A stretch of 64,000 nt of DNA from Omphiscola glabra (Eukaryota; Mollusca; Gastropoda; Lymnaeidae): contig OZ024794.1 in assembly GCA_964017045.1 (NCBI GenBank), positions 33,945,682 through 34,009,681 of the forward strand, read 5' to 3'. The position numbers and the translations under genes are program-made. Position 1 is the stretch's first letter. Every line of letters begins with the position of its first letter. The notes under the pieces are model-generated. The model had not been told where the DNA came from. It did no database searches and saw nothing but the letters and a program-made list of their open reading frames with translations. Of the stretch, positions 1 through 13,200 are shown piece after piece.

Positions 1-542
1 CCTTTTAACTATTTTTGGTGGGCTTTCTTTACGAAATGTGTTCGATTACTTTTGTGTTAAAACCCGGGTAAGCTAGCGAGTACGTAACGTGTAGACCGGG
101 GCTCGAAATCAAGGATTTTTACATCCTGCATTAGGGAGTGGCAGGGGCTGCTGCACAACCCAGAAATGAAAGTTTTATTTGGTGAATTTTGTTTGTGCAT
201 TCTTTAGAGCCACGAATTTTAGTATGTTTCTAGCAAGTTAAATTTTTAAAAAAATGAAAATAATCTTAAAATATATTTTTTTTCATATGTATATTCTTTC
301 AATTTTAATCAGTGGTATGTATGAGTGACGAGAGACCTGTGAAGGTTGATTCCGGAATTTTTTTAAAAATCAAGATGGTGTGTGGTGCTGAAAAAGGATA
401 AGAACCCCTGGTGTAGAGAGTTTATTTGGGGCTTATCTTCCGGAACACGTTTTGGGTCCAAATTTTATAATATATAATTTTTTTTTAACTTCCTTAATTC
501 CAAGCTCAATGGCGCCAATATCGTTTTAGCAACGTTTTTGAA
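1..542. other. intronic DNA, no gene seen
   Basis: AT-rich sequence upstream of the first recognisable M13 exon. I looked for the preceding M13 exon (the one with the PCEDFY-type motif) and did not see it, so gene 1 must begin to the left of the window. Confidence 0.5.
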
Positions 543-862
543 TGCGCATCAGTTCTAAAGGTGCGTTAGTTCTAAAGGTGCTTTAGTTATAAAGGTGCAT
601 TTGTTATAAAGGTGCGTTAGATATAAAGGTGCGTTCGTTATAAAGATGCGTTAGTTATAAAGGTGCGTTAGCTATAAAGGTGCGTTAGCTATAAATGTGC
701 GTTAGTTATAAAGGTGCGTTAGTTATAAAGGTGCGTTAGTTATTAAGGTGCGTTAGTTATTAAGGTGCGTTAGTTATAAAGGTGCATTTGTTATAAAGGT
801 GCGTTAGGTATAAAGGTGCATTAGTTATAAAGGTGCGTTAGTTATAAAGGTGCAGTTAGCAA
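543..862. repeat. 17-bp tandem repeat
   Basis: About 19 head-to-tail copies of a 17-bp unit, GTTATAAAGGTGCGTTA, with single-base variants such as GCATTT and TATTAAGG. It lies in an intron of M13 gene 1. No coding or structural role is visible. Confidence 0.9.
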
Positions 863-1146
863 TGAAGGTTAAATAAAATGAAAGTAATTTATGTTAAGAT
901 ATTGCCTTTCATAATCTGTGTATTACTGGTTTACTTAAGTCATTATGCTTTCCCTAGGTTCTAAATATCATTTTAAGTTCTAAGAGTAGATTTTCAAGGC
1001 CCTTTACCAAAAATTATTAACCATTTTAACTCTCTGAATTGATAATTAAACATACTATCGTGATTAAAAGAAGATATCACATAAAAAAGTCCCCCTTCTT
1101 GGTGTTTTAATGAACATTTATGTCTTTTTATTTTAATTTCCTTTAG

Positions 1147-1275
1147 ATCTTATCCTCAAATGATACACGTTTGTATGGCAGAGAATCGAGAGCCCTGGCT
1201 AAGATGAAAAAGTATCACAGATTATGTACAGATGAAGAAAAACTTTGTGTTAATTTGAAATCCAAGATCTTACAG
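1147..1275 (+). CDS. M13 gene 1, exon a
   Basis: A 129-nt exon, phase 0 at both ends, preceded by CTTTAG and followed by GTGCGA. It encodes [20 protein letters not shown] and then KKYHRLC, which matches the family segment in which a D-T-R or similar is followed by K-x-x-x-Y-x-x-C; the Cys is normally in a disulfide. It is the first exon of gene 1 visible in the window. Confidence 0.85.
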
Positions 1276-4200
1276 GTGCGATAAAATACTATTGGCTTTT
1301 TTGTCCATGTTCTCCATAAACAACATATGCGCTTTCTCTTACTTAAGATCAACTCAGCCCTTCCGTCTGTCAGGCAACATGATATGGTTTCAGAGACGAA
1401 GTATTAGTTGTTGTAGTGTGGTTGACGGTGTAGCATACTAGCAAAATGTGATGTAAGAGTTATAACACCAGGTCAATAGAAGCCAATTCGTTCATTCACA
1501 TCAGTGCTCAGAATTTTTTTTCTTTTGGACCATCTAGATTAGAGATGGGAATAGAAACAAACCCGAACCAAACACATCGAACTCGAACCCGGGTGACGAA
1601 GAAACCTGAACCGAAACTTGCCAACGACCGGATCCGAACAAAACCGAACTTCTAAATGGGGTTAAATTCCCATCTCTAGCATAGACCATTCCCATAAATC
1701 CACTGCACAAAAGACGTAAACTATTTTTTAAAATCATCTAATTTTATTTACACGTACCCAAAATATTACATGTGTTTTTTAAAAGTATTGTGGATTTCAT
1801 CAGCGGGCTTCGCACTTTTCATGATCAGGAAGCTATTGATCATTGACAAATCTATGAGGTACCAGAACACGTACCTCCACCACTTGGTGCTTGCTCGGCC
1901 TAGAGGATAATAGGCACGATGTTCGTCAGATAAATCCACCCCAAACATGCCAGGATTGTAGGTGACAACTGGCATTGGAATTTCAGCATCCATCATGCCA
2001 TCTTTTGACCTGCGCTGAACAGTAGAAATGATATTCACTTGACGCTTGTCTGTCCATTGCGTGGCAACCATTAGACCTTTCTGCATTATTCGAACATCTC
2101 CACTCTTCTGCTTAGACTTAGGTAGAGGCCAGCCTTTTCTATTGGGTCTAATGGTTGCACAGCAATATGTATTTCGCAATAGGAGGTCCTCTGCAAGTTT
2201 TGTTGAGGAAAAGAAATTGTCGAAAAATACTTCATGATGCCTATCTAGGTATGGTTCTATCATGGACATAACCACATTATATCCCAGTCCATGTTCTGAG
2301 GGATTGCTACCTTTGCCAGTATAGACCTGAAAGTTCAGAATATAGCCAGTTTTGGCTTCCGCGCAGCACCAAATTTTGATGCCCCACGGTGTTGGCTTGT
2401 TGCTCAGGTACTGCTTGAAGGATAATCTTCCACGAAAACCGACCATTACCTTATCTACGGACAGCTGTCGTTGCGGTTTATAAGCTGTTTGGCACACACT
2501 CCTAATATGGTCCAGTAGTGGTCTCACTTTGAATAGTGGATCATAGTTCACACTATTTTTAGCTGGAACATTTTCACTGTTTGTGATATGAAAATATTGT
2601 CGTACTTTTTCATATCGGGTGCACCCCATAACATCCGCAGCTGCAGGGACCCTCCAAAGTTAGTCACTGGACCAGTACAATTTAGTAGTGGGCAATTTGT
2701 GGAGCCTTCCACTGGGTGTCTTTTCGGCCCTTAGCAGTCTGCTGTTGCTCAGCATATCTGTTGGTTTCCACAACAATAAGTTCTACCATGGCATCGGTCA
2801 CAAATAGTTTGAAGTAGTCTATTGGACTGCTTTCAAAAGGAAGGTTATGGATGCCACCTTCTATCTCAATAAATCTCTCCATTTTATCCGTTACATGAGT
2901 CACATTTTCTGACCAAGACTCAGTGGTGTCTTGGCCGCTATCATCAACGTTACTTTCATCGGTATTAATTTCCGATTCTGAGTCTAAATTTAATGCATGT
3001 TGATCAATATCAATGTCTGATTCATCTTCGTTATCAGAATTATTATCTACTTGATAATTGGAAGTGGAGGCAGTAATCAAAGAGTCAAGAAACTGAAATG
3101 CCATAGCAAAATGATTCACGTAAAACACAGTCACAAATTCACTAAGCTTAGACCGACTTCAAAACCACGCAGTTTTCAAACCGTAAATGGTAGAGACATC
3201 CGGTTTTTTTGAACGGAAGCAGCTCTATTCTCACTTCCTTAAAATCCCAAAGCTATTCGCAAGGCAACAATGCTTCTCGCGATATCGTGTGTTATATGTA
3301 CGTTGCTAGGCGTGGTGGCGCATTTGGTCGCAATAGTAGCGCGCAGGCCTGCTCTAGGCTCGTCTAAACAACGAGTAAATCTTTTTCCAAATATTCTCTC
3401 CGCAGTAAAAGACGGTCTCTGATCAGTATATAAAGCAGCACTCGTTTATCAACTTATCTTATCTCTTATTATATCTCTCCCCCCCCCAAACCACAATTAT
3501 ATATTATATATCTATATATTTAGATTAACCAAAGTTTTTGCTCCAGCGCAACTTTCAACCAATCAGATTTACTTCATCCTTAAGACAAGTTCTGTCGCTA
3601 ATATGGATAACTTAAAAAAGCACAATTTCTCTATTAAAGGACTAGAAGAAAAGCAGTTGCCACTTCTTGTTTTAATCATGAACGCATGACATATCTCTCC
3701 CACTCATTTTTCAGATTCCATTTAGAGTACTATTGACATTACTATACATAAACATACACACATAGACACCCAAGCTCTAAAAGCATTTACTCCTTACACA
3801 CTCATCATTCGACAACCATACTTTTCACACACTCTTCCTAGACACTTTTACACTCTGAGCTCTTGACAACCTTACACATTCAACCATAGACACACTTATA
3901 CACCTAGCTACAGACAACCTTACACACCCAGCCGTAGGCAAAATTAATCCCCAGGCATCAAAGCCTAGATATCCTTACAACATTAGCTCTAGAGAGTCTA
4001 AGACAACAATCTGCTCAAGACACACTTAACAATTTTTCTTTCACGCATCTTTTCGGGGCGGCGGTGGGGGCACTCAAATCTGCACACACCCCCCCCCCAC
4101 CCCTCGGAAAATGTCTACGGCCCCGGAGAAAAATGTGTACAAAAATAAAATGGAAAGATAATTTTTTTTTTTTAACTTCCAAATTGTCTTTTTATGCCAC

Positions 4201-7200
4201 ATTTTAAAAAAAGAATTATTACTGGTGCCTTTAAACGATTACAATTAGTGGAATCTATGAAATATCGTTACACTGGATATATTTTATGATCGGTATATTT
4301 AAGATTAATCTTGATAGAGGCTAAAAACATTCGATTATACGTATCGTACTATTCCGAAATTTGGCCACGCCTGATTTTAAGACCAATTTTTACTTCCTGT
4401 CGTTGGAATATATCTTTTTTTTTTTTTTTTTTTTTTTGTTGAGACTTAACAATTTTAAATAATTTAATAACACTGTATTAAAATACCTTTATATAATTAT
4501 AAAAATCTACAATTTTCATATAGTTCTAGCTAAATATCAAACATCCACAATCTGTTTTCATTTATATTTATTTAATCATAAAAGCTTTACTTTTGAATTA
4601 GAAATAGGAGTTACTTATACATTTTATAGTGGCATTTTTTTTTAAAAATTGAAAAAATTCAGAATTTAACGAACAATAACAAATCGGGCATGGTTCATCA
4701 ATTATTGTTTAATCGAAATGTATTTGTTTTCTTTAAATTTGCTAATTTGTAAAACACTTTCCTCAATAATGATAACTTTACTAAAGAGATTAGCCTATAT
4801 TTATTTAATGTCCGACTTCTCTTTTCATTTTGTTATGAAGATAGTAAACAATCTGTCCCAATTTTTCCTATGTATTTAAAAAAAAAAGATATAGATTAAC
4901 ATAAGAATCCAGCATAAAGATAAAATAGCACAGTTTTTTGAAATTGTATTTCAATTATCATGCAAATTCCAATTTGTTGGTAGTGGTTAAAAAATATTCT
5001 TTCTAAAACATCAATTTAATTATAAATTATAAGGGTTTGTCAAAGCTAATATATGAAAGTATATGACAGAGGCAATTTGTAATTTATCTGAAGAAAGTTT
5101 AAATAATCGGAAATTAAAAAAGAAATTATCCAATTTCAATAAAATGAATTTTGGGGAAATTTATTATTTATACCATTTTACTTAGATCAAATCACACATC
5201 TCATGTCTTCTTCTATAATTATTCCGTACATATGTGATTTATAAAAATGAGCAGTTTTAAAACATGTATAACCCTTCAACAGAATGGGAATTTTTACGTT
5301 TTGACTTTCCTTTGTGTTCAAATTTTTTTTTTGTGTTTTGTTATAAGTCAACCGAAAACTTTTTGGACATATTTTTTTAATTCATTTATTAAATATAAGT
5401 AAGTAGTTTATCACAAAATATTTTTTAAAAACATTACACACCATATTATTTTTTATAATATTAAAACATGTTTTGTATAACATTATCAGGGGAGGCAGAG
5501 CGGTCGCTTGTCTTTTCAAGGCCCTTGCAACTTTTGGTGTTTTTTTTCCCCTACCCATACTTAGCATTCAAAGTTAATAATTTTTTTTTTTTTAAAGTGT
5601 CAACATCACAATTTTAAGCCCATAAAACATGATACTTCTGAGGTAAATTGACACCTACGTTTTTAATTAGCGACTTTCCCGTTACTCTCTAATTGAGTGT
5701 GGAATGATGCAAAACTAATTTTAGGTATTTTTTTTTCATTCGAAATTCAGGGATGGATTATATCCGCACACTTGAATTCAAGTGTGCGGACATAATCCAT
5801 CCTTGAATTTCGAATTTAAAAAACAAACTGTTCCCCCGTTTACTGTCGAGGCACCGTCAATTTCTGCACACCATTCCCTCACACCGCTCATTGTGACAGT
5901 ACCGCGGTGAATCTAAGATTGTGACAAATGATTACTGTGGGGGTGTGCCGCAACTGGAGTGAATTCAGTTTACACTTGGCCCTGGGCGCCATATGCCTCC
6001 CCAGAGTGCTTGAAAAATTTCTTCCCTTGATGAAAAAGGATAAGAGAACACTGAATTCAGGTATGCTGCAAACAAACCTATTGATTTTAAAATAGACACA
6101 CATTTTCTTGAACAGGTGGTCTACCGATACTTCTTCTACTCAAGAGTCATCGGCGCCTTCGATATCTGCCCTAATTCCCGATACAAATAATAGTATATCC
6201 GGCCCCGATCGACAATTTATGTTCAGATAAATAAATTGACCCTTCGCGTTGATAGTGCTAGTGCCGTCCTGGCCGGGCCAATATTTTAAAATAAATGTGT
6301 CACTTTTGCTGACCACTCCATCCGCTCCTCGTTCTACGCCCCTTACGGAGGCGCAGCTAGCGTTTTTGGAGCCTTGAGACGATAATGCCCCGCTCTACAT
6401 TGAAATGCCCCCATCTGAAAGAAACACTGCCTTACACATACCGTCCTAGTCACCTTTACACTCTCTGCCTTCCAAAACCATTACATACTCAGACATAAAC
6501 ATAATTGGACATTTAGTTCTAGACATACTCAAACACCCTTCAAATAAATGGGGATGGGACTCTTCAACCTTGGATGACTAATCATATAAGAGAAGGTAAG
6601 CCCTGGTTGAATATAACGATAAAGCCGGCAATGGAAACACACAGCTCCACAAACCCAGGATTAAAAAAAAATTTTTTTTCATTGTGGTGAAGATTGCCAA
6701 ATACACTTCACCGAGAAGCCTTCCCGGTTCATATGGACATAAGAACAAAAACACATACACATTTTATCATTTGACTTCAATATTAACTTTTTTAAAGTCA
6801 TTCGGTCAATAAACTGTTTCAGAATCCCACAAGAATAATTAATTGTGTCTCTTAAATCTGACTTTTCAAACTGTTTACATTCTCAGCTTATTAGTGATGC
6901 AGGATCTTGGACTCTAACCAAAAATGGCGTAAAGCCTTTTGAAAAAACGACATGGAGCTTACAGAAAACGCTGATAAAATTGCATCAAATGTCTGTATGG
7001 TCCTTGTTTAAAGTTGATGTGGTCAAAAGATGGAGAGAAGTGGGAAGCACAACTCCTGTAAACTTTATAGACGTAAGTTGTTCAGGATCTTAGCTGACTT
7101 GTTAATGTATAATATCTTATTGGCAGTTTGTTGTACATATAAACCTAAGTTAATGTATTATAATATCTTATTGGCCATTTGTTGAACATATAAATCTAAG

Positions 7201-10200
7201 TTAATGTAAACGTAATAAATATAAATCTAAAGTGTAAAAAAATTAAATTTGAGATAAATTCTTTCCTTTTGCAAAGATGACCGCAAGCCTCTGGCTAAGC
7301 TTTTCATTTATTTTCCTATCGTTTGAAACAGTTGTCACTGAATCTTTGGCTTAATAGAAGCAATAGAACCAAGTTATAATACTGGACTTATGCCGTGGGG
7401 TGAGACGGAAACATTACATGCTGGAAAGTCGCATTCCAGGGGTTTGCTAACCGTCTGAAACATTTAATAGTTGGTAACTCTGGCCACATTTATTTACTTG
7501 TAATCATTAAGGCCGCATGTAACCAAGCCCATTACCATCTACGTAAAAACGTACACACATTAGTGAGGGGAGAAATGACATGTAAACCTTTTTGTTAAAT
7601 GATAAGCCTAACCAGACTGTTAATGTCTGACTTGTGTCTTATTCTTAGTTGACAGTTGTTTTTCGTCAGTCGGGAGTCGACCATGACCACTTTAATCGTC
7701 AGATTTGCGCTAGTTTGTCTGTGGGTGCGCAGATGGCTAATGAGGCCGGTTCTGGCACGAAATTTTCTTGCGCAGTAGGTGCAGGGGAATGATGGGGGCA
7801 TGTCCGGGAGCCGAGTCAGACCGGGTTTTTCCGGTCATGTCTCTTGCGCTCTGCAGCCGCTGTTCTGCCAACTTCATGTTGCATGGAGATCCTGCGTAAA
7901 GTGGAACGCCATGATGTTCGATCCTTTGCTTTTTCCTCCCACGCGTCTGGGTTTATGTCGAACGCTTTCAGTGAGGCTGTTAGGCTGTCTTTAAAACGTT
8001 TCTTCTGTCCGCCAGCAGACCGCTTTCCTTGTTCGAGATCACAATAGAAAATACTTTTCGGCAGACGGTCGTCTGACATTCTCACAACATGTCCCGCCCA
8101 ACGAAGCTGTGACTTTAATAGGATGGCAAAGATGCTGGGGAGACCAACCTGTGTGAGCACCGCAGTGTCTGGGACTCTGTCCTGCTGGGGAGACCAACCT
8201 GTGTGAGCACCTCAGTGTCTGGGACCCTGTCCTGCTGGGGAGACCAACCTGTGTGAGCACCTCAGTGTCTGGGAATCTGTCCTGCTGGGGAGACCAACCT
8301 GTGTGAGCACCTCAGTGTCTGGGACCCTGTCCTGCTGGGGAGACCAACCTGTGTGAGCACCTCAGTGTCTGCGACCCTGTCCTGCTGGGGAGACCAACCT
8401 GTGTGAGCACCTCAGTGTCTGGGACTCTGTCCTGCTGGGGAGACCAACCTGTGTGAGCACCTCAGTGTCTGGGACTCTATCCTGCTGGGGAGACCAACCT
8501 GTGTGAGCACCTCAGTGTCTGGGACTCTGTCCTGCTGGGGAGACCAACCTGTGTGAGCACCTCAGTGTCTGGGACTCTGTCCTGCTGGGGAGACCAACAT
8601 GTGTGAGCACCTCAGTGTCTGGGACTCTGTCCTGCTGGGGAGACCAACCTGTGTGAGCACCTCAGTGTCTGGGACCCTGTCCTGCTGGGGAGACCAACCT
8701 GTGTGAGCACCTCTGTGTCTGGGACTCTATATTGCCATTTAATGTTAATGATTTTTCTGAGTCTTGTTGCATGAAAGTAGTTCAGCATTCTTGCATGGCG
8801 TTGGTGTACCGTCGACGTTTCACGGGTGTAGAGAAGCGTAGTTAGAAAAGCCAAATGACATATTTTCTCTTTAGTTTGAGTGATGACACCTCTCCTGGTC
8901 CATACGTTCTTAGTCAATTTTCTATAGGTTGCACTGGCTCTCGCAATTCGGAGCTAATCTTGTGATCGGTGGTTGCGCTTTGGGACAGTGTGCTACCGAG
9001 ATAAGAAAAGCTATTCTTCTATTTACTTGGATGTTGGGGTAAACATAAGGTTTTCGAAGAGCTGGTTGGTATAGGACCTCAATCTTTTTTGTGTTAATGG
9101 TGAGCCCGAATTTTGTGCAAGAACTAGAAAAGCTTGTTACGCAACATTGCTTATCCACTTCTCATACAGCGTTTAGGGCACAGTCGTCTGCATACAGGAG
9201 TTCCCTTGGGGCATGACAGTATCTTGGTGCACGATACGCCCACCAACATAAGTTATGTTTTACATTTAAATGAATGCACAAATTGTATTAAATCTAATCC
9301 TAACAGATGGCAAGTTTAAAAAAACATACTAGTATTTGCTGTGAATAGCTTGGATACAGTCACAAGGCTGCCCTTTAAGACCAAGAAGGCTGGAAAACGC
9401 TTTAAGCCTTCAGGGTTCCCACGCCTAGTGTAAAGAAACAAAAAATCCATTTTAACAATCGACACACGCTATGTAGATTCTGCTCTTCACAGAACCACCC
9501 AAAACATTATTGATAAACTATAAAAAAGATTCCGAAACTTTATAAGTCTTGAAGATCATCTTACAAGTAAATTATTTTATATTATATTCACTGGCGTGTC
9601 CACGGAGCCCTTGAGAAGTGCAGGCTGAGCATTTTGCGCTCCATGAAACACAGGCTTGGGTCAGGGAACTACAGAATCTTTCAGAATTTCCATTAATTTT
9701 AAAGAGAAAACTAGTTCCCCATGGATAGCTACACTTATTTATACATTCAAGTCTATATTTAACCACTCAAAGTAGTCCGTTATTTGTAAAGCTTTCATAT
9801 GTATGTGGTCTGATGTAGCTCAATATAGATGAATCTAGGAGTTCTTTTGAAACTGGACTTTACGATGAACGGAAAATTGAAGAGCTCGCTCACTTACCTG
9901 TAGTGCTTGGCGGAGACCCCGTGACAGTCAGACAGAAATTAAAACAGGTTTTGGAATTCTCAAAGAAGCTAAAGAATGTATGTACATCTACATTTTTAAT
10001 AACAACATACCTTTACTCGTATATGTATTACATTTCTTTAAACAACATTTTCGTATATTTAAATCAATACATTTATGGCATACCTTACATCTCTAAATAT
10101 ATTAACACCTTTATATCTCTAACTACATGCCATACTTATATGGCATACTTTTTGGCTCCTAACTATATGGCACACCTGTACATCTATAACTGTTCGACAA

Positions 10201-13200
10201 ACTTTTACGCCTCTAACTACCTGTCAAACCGGTACATCTATAACCTTAAAATCCTATTAAAAATAAACTTTAATATCATTTTCTTTTGGAAAAAAAAGGT
10301 CCTTAAAAATACCATCTTTATGGTTTTATATAATCATGATTATTAATGATTTATAGCTTTGCTAATATTGAAATTTCAGCGCCAAAACTAAAATTATGTG
10401 AATAAAAATGCTATATCCACAACACCAATGCAAAAATAAGCAATTGTTAGGGGTTTTGTTTAGTTTTTTTAAACTGCATTTTGTCTGGGAGCAAAAATGT
10501 ATTTAAATCTGTAACCTACATTGTTTGACTTCTTTGACTAATTGACTTTCGTTTCTCTTCTCTCACTCTTCTTTATATATCTCTCTCTTCTATATATCTC
10601 TCTATATTAAAATTAATTTCCCCCCTGTCAAATATCATCGACTTTACCATATAAGTTATATAATGTCTACTTTTTACCGAATGACCTTAAATTGACGGAT
10701 GGTTATCAACTCTGCTTTTATCCGAAGCGAAGAAGTTTGTTTTTATATACAATGGAATTAACCTTTGATTATTAAATTGATAATTAATAACTAATAGTAC
10801 TTAGCAATAATATTTTGAATATATTGAAAGCGCATCAATGGTGAAGTATTTGGAGATCATGCCATTGCATAATTTAGTCAAGGAACACACGGTAAAAGTT
10901 CCGCCTTTGCCATTCCAGCAAGAACTTTTCCTCTGCGTGGCGCGACCGACCAGTAAGGTAGAGTAGAATACTCGAAAGCTAAAAAAACTCACGTCTCTAC
11001 TTCCGTCTCCCAAGGCGAAGGAGAGAGGTAACTTAGGTAATTTCTCCCCGGGAGAAGATAAGAAAATAAAGCCTAGACATTTTTCAAATATATGTTATGT
11101 CTGCTACAAATGGCCAACTTCTAAGAGGTTGGGGGGGGGGGAGGGCGGGGAGACTCGAATCCCATCTTTCCCTGCAGATCTAAGGCCGACTGTGGGCGCT
11201 CGTATTTTTTGTAGCACTAGGCAAGTTGCAGCTGGTCACCTCCCCACAACCTTAGTAGTTATGCAGCTAAACTGCAACGGGGTCAGAGGGAAAATCACTG
11301 AACTCACCAAAGCATCACACAGCAGGGAAGTGGACGTAGCTCTATTTCCGGAAACGTTACTGAAAAAGCGCACATAACACATCACGAGTTTTTCATTACA
11401 CCGCTGCACTTGTGTAAAGTGCCGAGCGCTAGTAACACTTGTGCGAAACCCCTTCACAGCGGAGCGGGTAGAGATCAGAAACGTTGGGGGGACATATACT
11501 CTGTCTCTGACCCTAAGAGTAGGATTAGGGGGTAAGTACTTTACCATTAGCAATATCTACAATACCCCAAGGAGCACATTGTGCCTGCCCTTTTCTCAGA
11601 TAATTATAGCTGGGGATTTTAACGCCCATATGGGGGATATGGGATATCCCGATACTAACGCCTCAGGGCGATACTTAGAGGAGGTTGAGCTGACGACCAA
11701 ACTCATTAGGCTGCAAACCGGCAAAAGTGTGCCCACACTGCTCCATCCTGCCAATAGTTCCATGTCTCGCCCCAATATAACACTGGTCTCAGTCTTACAT
11801 GTACAGGTGGTTTACCGGTTTTCGTACAAACCGGACACTCAGCGAAAAATTCGGCAGCGAAACCTCCAGAAAGAGAACACTTACCGAAGGTCTACCAAAA
11901 GGGTCAGCCCTTAGTTACACTCTCTTTCTAGCCTACATCAATGACCTGCCAGAAAATCTAGCTTCTAATGCTCCGATGTATGTTGACGATTTGATTATAT
12001 GGAGCACCGGTACAGATTCAACCGCCTGCAAACGCTGTGACGGCACGACCTTTCTTCTATCAACAGGTTCATGCGGCGGTGGCATCTGGAAATCCAAGAC
12101 CTTTCTTCTATCAACAGGTTCGTGCGGCGGTGGCATCTGGAAATCCAAGACCCTTCTTCTATCAACAGGTTCTTGCAGCGGTGGCATCTGGAAATCAAAA
12201 CCGAGAAGACGGTCTACTCACTCTTTACCAACGGCCGGAACATTCTCCAACAAGAGATCGAGCTAAAGGTGGGCGATGCAGTCCTCAAATAGGAGAAACA
12301 TCCGGTTTACCTGGGAGTCAAATGCACAATTTTGTACAAGACCTCTGCTCCCAGACAACTGCCAAGCTCAATCTGATGAATAAACTGGCTTGCACAAGTT
12401 GGAGCGGGGGCAGGAACGCTCAGAGCTCTATTTTTACACCATGTAAGTTCGGTGATGGATTACATCATGCTAGTCCAATCCTTTGCAATCAAGACCACCT
12501 TGGAAAAGTTGGGCCAATCCAGAATCAGGCTCTGAGATTCATCTGTGGCGCATTCAGGACCAAAACCACAGTTGCTGTAGAGGTCTTGGCCAATGTAGAA
12601 CTAATAGATATAAGTAGGGAGAAAGCAATACTAAGTTACAGTAAGTACCGTAGAGAGGTACCGACGGCTAAACGAGAAGGAACCATCGTTCCAGATGCAG
12701 AACAACTGGGTGGCAGGTAGGCGACTTAAGAGATTCTCATTCATGCACCAGGTCATGGAGCTGAAGAGGACAATCGACATACCTTAAAATAGTCCCTCAC
12801 TAGATGTTCCGGTTGAAGACAGAAATGTTGTATGGCTCAGCTCAGCAGATGGGGCTGGTAGTTATTGTACTAGCCAGGATCAAGAGAGTGTAATCTCATA
12901 CCTTCACCAGAATATGTGTGTTACTCAAGGAACACCATTGCCTTTAAATCGTATAGATAAACTAGCAGATATACCCGGCAAATTTGCTGGGATAGCATTC
13001 GGAACGAAGGAACTTCATCAGACTACAGCATTATAATTATTCTGATTCCGGTGGGCTACCAATCCCATCGGTATCCCGCTCTAGTTTTTATACCGTTTCC
13101 CGGTGGGATACTGATCCCTCTGGATCCCAATTCCGGTATGATCCCAGTCCCGTCGGTATTCCGATCCCGGTGGTATCTCGATACCAGTGGCATAACGATA

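Noticed and set aside
8119..8728. CRISPR-like regular array
   Set aside because: Units are directly adjacent with no variable spacers, in an animal genome and derived from LINE coding sequence; a minisatellite, not a CRISPR.
9903..10346. 147-codon + strand frame
   Set aside because: Its start overlaps the true M13 exon frame, but it runs into AT-rich intron through the donor at 9977; only the exon part is coding.
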